64,000 nt of DNA from Symsagittifera roscoffensis. Its lineage: Eukaryota; Xenacoelomorpha; Acoela; Convolutidae. Below the pieces are notes generated by a model that was not told where the DNA came from, made no database searches, and saw nothing but the letters and a program-made list of their open reading frames with translations. The stretch spans positions 89,563,845-89,627,844 of the forward strand of contig NC_087062.1 in assembly GCF_963678635.1 (NCBI RefSeq). Reading direction: 5' to 3'. Within the stretch, counting starts at the first letter, position 1, and each line of letters opens with the position of its first letter. The translations under genes and the position numbers were made by a program. Below are positions 56,910 through 64,000 of the stretch, piece by piece.

Positions 56910-59597
56910 TTAAGATTTTTGCACCCCCAGAAGTGCAAAACTTATTTTTGTTATAAAGTTTATTGTGTCCGAGTATGATTCGTTCCGTTTTTCGCTTAGT
57001 TTCTCTGCTAGTTTCTGGACGGTTTTTGTAGAGCCCGGTGCTGCTCCTGTGGTACACGCAAAAATTAATGGAACAAAGCTGCTGTGTTCCACATCCAAAT
57101 TTATTTGTTGGTATTTTAATGTTTTGACACTCATGATTTTTGTAGGCGTCAGATATAGTTTTAGGGCAGGATTTAGCATGGGGTTGAAAACTTTTACATC
57201 GAAATAGGTTCTGCTGAATTGGCCTCCCCAGAGTCCATTTGCCTTGATGTCAACTCGAGCGTCATCTTCAGTAGTGGTTGTTTTTTTTGTGAAAGCTTTC
57301 GCCTTCCAACGGTTGAAGTTTCGGCTCTATTTCAACATCATGGCATACTTCGTCCAGGAGTGTCGTGAAGGTATCGCGAATTTCATTATGTCTTAGGTGA
57401 GTGTATCCACCTTTGGGACAGTGTAGAGAGTGGGTCAGTGTGAACGGCTGTCCACACGGGCATGTATGTGGGGTGTTTGATGGTTCCCATCCGTATCTCA
57501 GATGTAATCCATCTTTAAACTCTGATTTGTTGAGGGAAGAATTGTATTTTTTAGGGGTAGCTCGCTTAGCCAATTCGATGCTCCTTTCTGTGACGCTGGA
57601 TTTATTGTCAGTTTTTTCTGATGCAATTTTGCATTATTTTAGCCTTTTTTGAGAGTGATTTATGTTTCTCAGTTTTGATGTTTCTATTTATCAGAGTTTG
57701 TTCCGTTTCAAGCTATTTCTGGATCACTGTTTTCTAACGGATCACAAATGGCTCGTGACCACTCATAATTTTTGGAACTCAGTGTTACTGAGGAGGTCTA
57801 ATCCTCCCATTCTTAGTGGTAGTTCAAAAAGGTTGCGATCTTCATCGGTTATATGGTTTTTACCAGTAATACTAGGAAGTAGCTGCTGTCTTACGTTTTT
57901 CTCAATTTCATCCATTTTCTTAAATGCTTCCGGAGTTGTTCTGGTTAGGAAGCTTAATTTATTTTGAACTCCCTTTGTGTAGTAGGAGTACGCATTTTGT
58001 GGTGATGTTTTAGCTATTTTGGAAAGCTTTTCAGTTAGGGTAGCTGTCTTTTCAATTTCGCTTTTCATTTACTTATCACATGCTGATGGTGTTCCTATAA
58101 CCGATCCAAGGACTCTAAAACCGTCTACCCTTGTAATATTTGTGCCTTCGAACACTTTATGGCGCTTTCACGACAGTTTTCCTTTACTATTAGTTGACAC
58201 TTGGAAGGCTTCACATTGTATCCGAAAGCCTTTCCGTGCACATCTAGGTTGTCCAGTATTGCGTGGAGACTCTTAAGATCACCTGCAGCGCTTCCGTCAT
58301 CTGCGTGCCATTTTTGGGTGACATTTGATTTTTGCAGGAGCTCAATCAGTGGGATTATCCCAATTCCGTACATAGCCCTTGCGAGGGGATCATCTTGCGT
58401 TGTGTCTTCGGTAGATGTCAAAACCGTGTTATTGACATATAAATTTGGGGATGTTTATATGAGTTGGCCAGCGCATGATGTAGTGCCGGAGAAAGGATTT
58501 TACATTTTTTAGAGCAAGTTTTCTATTGAGCGAGTTGAAGGCGTTTTCTGCATCAATAAGTAGTATGCCGTCCGTTTCCGGTTTCTCAAACTCATTCCTC
58601 AAGCTCTGGATAGCATAGTCGATTCCACACTTCTGGCCTAAGCAGAGTTGGAATTTTTTCCGAGATTTTGAAGGTCTGATTTTTACATTGGGTGATTGTT
58701 TTGCCAATTATTCTTCTCAGAACCTCGCCCAAACCAATGGACCGTACCCCTGGATTTTTGTCCAGAGGTATCAGGCGACAGGAGTTGTACGCCGTTGAGT
58801 TTTCATGGGGGACAACATTACTTGCTATTGTATAGGATAATTTAGCAATTGTTTACAAAGCTCAATGGACGTCTGGTTGAAGTGAGTTAATATCCTTCTC
58901 CATTCGCACGCATCTAGACCTGAGGGACCGTGGCTTCCGTGCGTTTTCAGGGTTGATTTTCGAACTGTCTTGGCGTTTATTTGTTCTAATATAGAGGGGT
59001 GGTATGGCGTTGTGTCTTCACTTACTTCAGTTATATAGTTAGAGTTCGCTGTATTGGCTTGGGGGTGTTTTTCTTTCAGGATACTAAGGACTGTTTTTCC
59101 TTCAATGAATTCGTTTAGGGGAAGTACTTCTTTTGTTTTCTTGTCTGAAAGGCAGCCAATGGCGGCAGATATTTTGCCTGTACTGATAAGTTTATAGTTG
59201 ATCTGTTTGGGATGTCTAATTTGGAGAGCTTTCGCTTCAGTGAAAAGTTCGTCTAATAGTTCTTGCTTCCATAAAATTATGCGGCGGCTCAGTGTTTTGG
59301 AATTTGATCCGTTTATTTCTGATTTAATTTTGGGAAGCAGCAAATATGGGAGAATCCTTGCTGCTTTCATTGCGACGTTAGAATTTGGTGTTTCTTCTAC
59401 TAATAACAACATCTGCTGGTTCAGTAATTCTATGAATTGGAAACCGGGCTTGTTCTTGCTTAGAACTATGAAGCGCGTTTTCAAGTTAACGACATTTTTA
59501 TTTATGTCATTTATTTTAATTTCAAGTTCTTGGTTGATAAGTTTCCAGGGGTCGAAGGGGGCTGTAGTGATTGCTGGGGTAGTGATTGCTGTAGTGA
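56910..59597 (-). mobile_element. RLE-type non-LTR retrotransposon, 5'-truncated copy 3
   Basis: Same blocks: 59597-58825, 58707-58429, 58421-58125 (HADDGSAAG), 58068-57763, 57573-57268 (which begins earlier here with AKRATPKKYNSSLNKSEFKD before the CCHC), and 57179-56910. It has the longest readable CCHC/nuclease lead-in of the copies. In its linker region (59.1-59.3 kb) it shares several variants with copy 4 rather than with copies 1 and 2. Confidence 0.8.
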
Positions 59598-60171
59598 TGC
59601 TACAGTCGTCACTTCTGAACCGTTCCCTGATATAATCCCAGCTAACTGTCTTTTCTTCTATTGTTGCCCAGATTTCAACGTATTGATATGGGATCCAGTT
59701 CTCAAGGTCATCAGACCCTTCAAACAAGATCAAAGTGTCAAAAATGTTACCTGCACCGAAAAGCCGGATTTGTTTACTTGTAATCTGAATATGAACCTTT
59801 TTGCGATAACTGTTTCATCTAGTGAGAACATAATTATAATTCGTAATGATATATCTACTCAATTAACACCTGCTATTCATGGTTTGCAACGCGTCGACGC
59901 GTTGTTTCTGACTGAAGTTAAGATACTTCTTGCTTGGAACCTAAGAAGAAAAATCTGCGTCGCTTTCCGAGAATGCTTACAAGGTTCTGCATCTAAGCGG
60001 TTTGCGATTAAGGCATTCCAGCCGCAACTGAATCAAATGCCTGAAGAACAAGGAATCGAAGTGCACAGAATCGAACACACCCAAAGCCATGTTTATATAT
60101 TCATACCAAGGGTTTCAGTGCCCTGGATCCTTCCCATGCATGAAATATTAGGGAAGCTACCGCCTCCTTGA
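59598..60171 (+). pseudogene. duplicated 3' third of B-box gene (copy D3), open with compensating indels
   Basis: The frame from ATG 59530 is open for 213 codons. Near 60050 a 2-bp deletion (GAATACAAGG to GAACAAGG) is followed 15 bp on by a 1-bp deletion (AGTGGCAC to AGTGCAC). Together they remove exactly one codon and change six residues (YKESKW to QGIEV) while restoring the frame. Confidence 0.7.
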
Positions 60172-60290
60172 GTAGTAACAGTGAAACTGCTTAGATATAA
60201 GCTCCATCTGCATTGATAATAATTTGAATAACTAATCCTTCCTATTCATTCCTCTGCTTCTGAGTTCCACTTAATTTGAACTTGATGTAT

Positions 60291-61312
60291 TTTCTGGGTT
60301 GATTAATTTTTCAACGGTTCTCATTTGTTGCATGTTGCTGATTGCTACGTTTTATTGACGCTTATGAATGCTTAAGTCTAAACGGTGGGGATAAAAATGT
60401 GACCCGTTATTACAATAATTAGATTTTCAATAAGGAAATGCAATTTTTTGGCATATTTTTCTTGTCGCTAAGTTTCGATGTTTAAAGACACGGCAGTGAG
60501 TTAGGAGTGAGATATCAAAAAAGTGACCGAATTCAAAATAGTTAGACGGCCCTTTTTTCCAGGCGATTGATAGTTTCAAATCGACACAAACTCTTGAGAT
60601 GTAGAGGACCTTTAATACGTCTGCGGCTTAATTGCTGGAGGGTTTTGGCTCCTTTTTAATGGTTCATGTTAGCACAGACAAGTTGGCAAAATTTTCATCA
60701 GAAGTAATACAAATTCAACTCCAAACGAGTTCCTTTCTATTTGCAAAATACTTTGCGCAACCCTTAGACGACAATTTAGCCTGCTTTAAACGACTTGAAA
60801 GACCTGTTCTCTTCGACTTCTTTATTTCATAGTTGGTCTGCGGGGCGTGTCCTGGTTAAAACTATTTTCAACGGTAATTTTTAGTTTCCTGAAATTTCAA
60901 TGGTATAAAACATACTCCATAGTTAAAGCGAATATTTAGCAAATTTACTGTTTTTTTTTTATTTTCAACTTCTACGTCAGATGTCAGTTGTATTTTTTGG
61001 GAACGCGCAGAGTGTTCATTTTGTCGCTGTATGTAAAGCTATATAGTTTCTAGCATAAAGTTTTGAAATTTGCCGTGGATCGCCTTGCTTCTTTTTAGTA
61101 TCATTACCCTTGCAATAAGCAAGGGTATTGCAACCAGGTACCAGAGTTTTTTCTCCCAGAAAAAGTTTGTTCAAAGAATGGTACATTTTGAAGTTAGTTC
61201 GAAATGATTTACTTACAAATATGCACCTAAATTGTGTTGTCTATAAAGGGCTAGAGCTTGCTTTGTAGGTGGTAGATGCAAGATCTTTCTGTATGATTTT
61301 TTTAAACTGAAT
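60291..61312. other. unique spacer replacing the end of the last duplicated unit
   Basis: Unrelated to the other units. No gene recognised. A perfect short palindrome TACCCTTGC-AATAA-GCAAGGGTA lies at 61105-61127. Confidence 0.5.
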
Positions 61313-62752
61313 CCGTGTTATTGGTATTTAAATTTGAGGGATGTTTATATGAGTTGGCCAGCGCATGATCTAGTGCCGGAGAAAGGATTTTACATTTTTT
61401 AGAGCAAGTTCTCTATTGAGCGAGCTGAAGGCGTTTTCTGCATCAATAAGTAGTATGCCGTCCGTTTCCGGTTTCTCAAACTCATTCCTCAAGTTCTGGG
61501 TAGCATATTCGATTCCACACTTCTGGCCTAAGCAGAGTTGGAAATTTTTCCGAGATTTTGAAGGTCTGATTTTTACATTGGTTGATTGTTTTGCCAATTA
61601 TTCTTCTCAGAACCTCGCCCAAACCAGGACCATACCCCTGGATTTTTGTCCAGAGGTATCAGGCGACAGGAGTTGTACGCCGTTAAGTTTTCATGGGGGA
61701 CAACATTACTTGCTATTGTATAGGATAATTTAGCAATTGTTTACAAAGCTCAATGGACGTCTGCTTGAATTGAGTTAATATCCTTCTCCATTCGCACGCA
61801 TCTAGACCTGAGGGACCGTGGCTTCCGTGCGTTTTCAGGGTTGATTTTCGAACTGTCTTGGCGTTTATTTGTTCGAATATAGAGGGGTGGTATGGCGTTG
61901 TCTTTATTTACTTCAGTTATATAGTTAGAGTTCGCTGTTTTGGCTTGGGGGTGTTTTTCTTTCAGGATACTAAGGACTGTTTTTCCTTCAATGAATTCGT
62001 TTAGGGGAAGTACTTCTTTTGTTTTCTTGTCTGAAAGGCAGCCAATGGCGGCAGATATTTTGCCTGTACTGATAAGTTTATAGTTGATCTGTTTGGGATG
62101 TCTAATTTGGAGAGCTTTCGCTTCAGTGAAAAGTTCGTCTAATAGTTCTTGCTTCCATAAAATTATGCGGCGGCTCAGTGTTTTGGAATTTGATCCGTTT
62201 ATTTCTGATTTAATTTTGGGAAGCAGCAAATATGGGAGAATCCTTGCTGCTTTCATTGCGACGTTAGAATTTGGTGTTTCTTCTACTAATAACAACATCT
62301 GCTGGTTCAGTAATTCTATGAATTGGAAACCGGGCTTGTTCTCGCTTAGAACTATGAAGCGCGGTTTCCAGTTAACGACATTTTTGTTTGTCATTTATTT
62401 TAATTTCAAGTTGTTGGTTGATAAGTTTCCAGGGGTCGAAGGGGGCTGTAGTGATTGCTGGGGGCGATAGATCAGATTGTGTTGCGTTGGGCAGTGCGTT
62501 TGTTTCAGGTGTTGCCGGTGATGTTTCTTTCTGAGTTGTGATGAGGGCTGTGCTTGTTGGTCTGTTGGCTGAGTTGGGCCCTTTTGCAAAATTCTTGGGG
62601 GTGCATTGTATGCATAAGAACCCATCGTAATAAAATTTGCTGCTCTGTAGCCCGTTACATGAGACATGGATGTATGCTTTGCAAATGACACACCATATGC
62701 CTCCTTTTCGGAGGTGGAGTTTGCAAATATGGCAGTGCGTTTGATCGGCCAT
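61313..62752 (-). mobile_element. RLE-type non-LTR retrotransposon, copy 4, with true ORF start
   Basis: Here the element keeps its 5' end. ATG 62752 (context AAATTATGGCC, with an in-frame stop 27 nt upstream) opens with a PHD-like C4HC3 finger: CHIC, CVIC, HVSC, CIQC. A Pro/Thr-rich linker follows (62.55-62.46 kb), then the linker/RT region shared with copies 1-3. A 2-bp deletion near 62390 shifts the frame. Similarity ends at 61313, so the RT core and nuclease are missing. Confidence 0.8.
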
Positions 62753-62776
62753 AATTTGGCAGCGAGGAGGGTAAAT

Positions 62777-63433
62777 TTATGGTGAATATATACAAGTTAG
62801 CTGAGCGAGCAATAAACTGAAAACGTTTAGATTGGGGGAAATAATTCGAATTCTTGAGTGGTAAAACGTTTTAATAAGGCGAAACAAAGAGTTATTTAGA
62901 GCACCAAGTTTTCTGTTAATGAAGTGATTATTTGCAGAGAGGATGGTTTTGGGGATAATAAGCATTTGGGTTAAACTTATGAATTATCAAATTTATTTAA
63001 AATCTCCAATCATTAGCAAAGTCTGAAACCGTAGATGAGTTATCATTAAAGCCGGCTACTATAATAACACAGTTCAGTTTCTGCGAGGGGTAGCGCGAGA
63101 CAGTTGCGGCAAGACGGCTAGCTTTGCACCTCTGTGCGAGTAAACCGTGGCTCCGACATCTTTGGGGCTGCAGTACTTGGTCCTTGAGGTTCCTATTACC
63201 AATTTCCTGCTCCGTTTGGGTAGCCACTTCGGCCTGTACTTCGGCACGGTCATTCACTAAACAGGGTACAAAAGAGACAAAACAAGAGAAAGAATAGATT
63301 GTAAAATGGTTTGTTAAGAAATTGATTTTTAAAACAAATAACAAAAAAGGAATGAAAGCGATTACAACCTGGTTTTTCACGGGTGGAGGTTCCGGCGGGG
63401 ATGTCCGGGTAGAGTGGGAGTATCGAGGCTTGA
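62777..63433 (-). pseudogene. SGNH-hydrolase-like upstream ORF with a candidate intron
   Basis: Minus strand. Exon part 63433-63369 ends ACCAG|GTTGTAATC. The candidate intron is 63368-63257 (112 bp), with a strong pyrimidine tract and CCTGTTTAG. The next exon begins at 63256 in matching phase (NDRAEVQAEVATQTEQEIGN) and contains SHGLLAQRCKASRLAATVSR and VIIVAGFNDNSS. Gly-x-Asn-Asp is block III of SGNH/GDSL hydrolases. The frame ends at 62997, but a related frame (62965-62777: IPKTILSANNHFINRKLGAL) continues the same fold-like pattern, so I infer a frameshift. It sits 5' of the PHD-RT ORF and may be ORF1 of the same element. The catalytic Ser and final Asp/His blocks are not seen. Confidence 0.35.
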
Positions 63434-64000
63434 CAAGCTTGTCTCTAAAATCCCGTACTGGGCCTTCTTCTTACAAGCGTTCCATTATGAGCGTATCATA
63501 TCACATGAAACTATTTAATAAGTTTATCACAACAAGTAGGCCGTAAAATCTAATGCATGTACTATCCTAAAATTTACCACCTATTGTAACATATCACCAA
63601 TTTTAGTTTCGCTAGTTTTGGTTTTTTGTCGCTAGTTTTCCACAGCATGGACTTTTATTGATATAGCATTTTTTTAAAGTAACTGAAAGCTATTTTGATG
63701 GGTTTGTGTTGTGGCCAGGGTACTTACAATCCAAGAGTTTTTGCCCTAACTTTCTGTGAAATTTTGTTAACAATTGATTTTTGAATTTAGTTATATTTTT
63801 CATTTCTAACTCAATCACTAAAAGCAAAGAGTGGATCATTTTATCAATACTATCTGAAATTATCAACTTATCAGGTTGCAAATTTTTCAGGAAAAAATGC
63901 GATTTTTTGTCTTGTTCACAAATGATTACATAGTCTGTTTTGAATTTGTGAAACAAGCTTTCATGATTTCAAGGAAAAATAGAGAATAGATTGATTCAGG
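63434..64000. other. end of window, one repeat-like patch
   Basis: 63576-63612 (CACCTATTGTAACATATCAC) resembles the arms of the putative DNA transposon at 43.09 and 45.65 kb. The rest is AT-rich. A minus-strand 88-codon frame at 63690-63956 has no recognised motif. Confidence 0.4.

Larger units (their letters stand above)
47491..60290 (+). repeat. tandem segmental duplication, ~4.03-kb unit, 3 full + 1 partial
   Basis: The marker TGCTACAGTCGTCACTTCTG falls at 47491, 51530, 55556 and 59598, giving units of 4039, 4026 and 4042 bp. Each unit contains the B-box gene 3' third, its 3' flank of ~0.8 kb and a minus-strand RLE retrotransposon cut at its 5' side. Units differ by scattered substitutions and small indels only, so the amplification is recent. 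The last unit loses similarity at about 60290. Confidence 0.95.

Overview
This window is eukaryotic, and almost certainly from an invertebrate animal. It is AT-rich and has no operons. The genes carry GT-AG introns and TTTTCAG-type splice acceptors. Nearly everything recognisable is either a B-box zinc-finger gene family or the remains of metazoan transposable elements (Ty3/gypsy, Penelope-like, CR1/jockey-like LINE, RLE-type non-LTR, hAT, and a Polinton/virus-like fragment). The acceptor style and B-box architecture would suit a nematode, but I cannot prove the phylum from the sequence.

Layout. 0-8 kb: mostly anonymous AT-rich DNA, a weak two-exon secreted-protein candidate (0.2-1.4 kb), a 22-bp minisatellite, a tandem pair of a ~0.65-kb dispersed repeat, and a decayed Penelope-like element with a PHD-type Cys/His cluster inside its RT region. 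8.4-17.9 kb: a dead Ty3/gypsy retrotransposon on the minus strand with gag, protease, RT, RNase H, integrase and a long downstream coding region. 18-23.3 kb: a 63-bp minisatellite, the 3' end of a second Penelope-like element (GIY-YIG), a GGGTTC repeat, a hAT remnant and a LINE 3' tail. 23.4-30.2 kb: B-box paralogue 1, split into three parts by a LINE and by a ~2.9-kb insertion that carries a decayed packaging-ATPase-like cassette. 31.5-39.1 kb: a tandem satellite of ~150-175 bp monomers with a clear higher-order repeat. 39.6-42.4 kb: pieces of a LINE (two endonuclease segments and an RT scrap) on the minus strand. 43.1-45.7 kb: a DNA transposon-like block with degenerate inverted arms and a transposase-like pseudogene. 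46.1-60.3 kb: the intact B-box paralogue 2, followed by three tandem ~4.03-kb duplications. Each one joins the 3' third of that gene to a 5'-truncated RLE-type retrotransposon. 61.3-63.5 kb: the parental retrotransposon 5' end, with a PHD-type ORF start and an SGNH-hydrolase-like upstream ORF that has its own intron.

Only the B-box gene at 46.2-48.1 kb looks like an intact host gene. The main biological story is the B-box family and what has happened to it. One copy was disrupted by insertions. The other was partly amplified with a neighbouring retrotransposon, leaving three chimeric 3' copies, two of which still have long open frames. The second strong structural feature is the satellite, a homogeneous higher-order array flanked by diverged monomers, which is the classic signature of unequal exchange.
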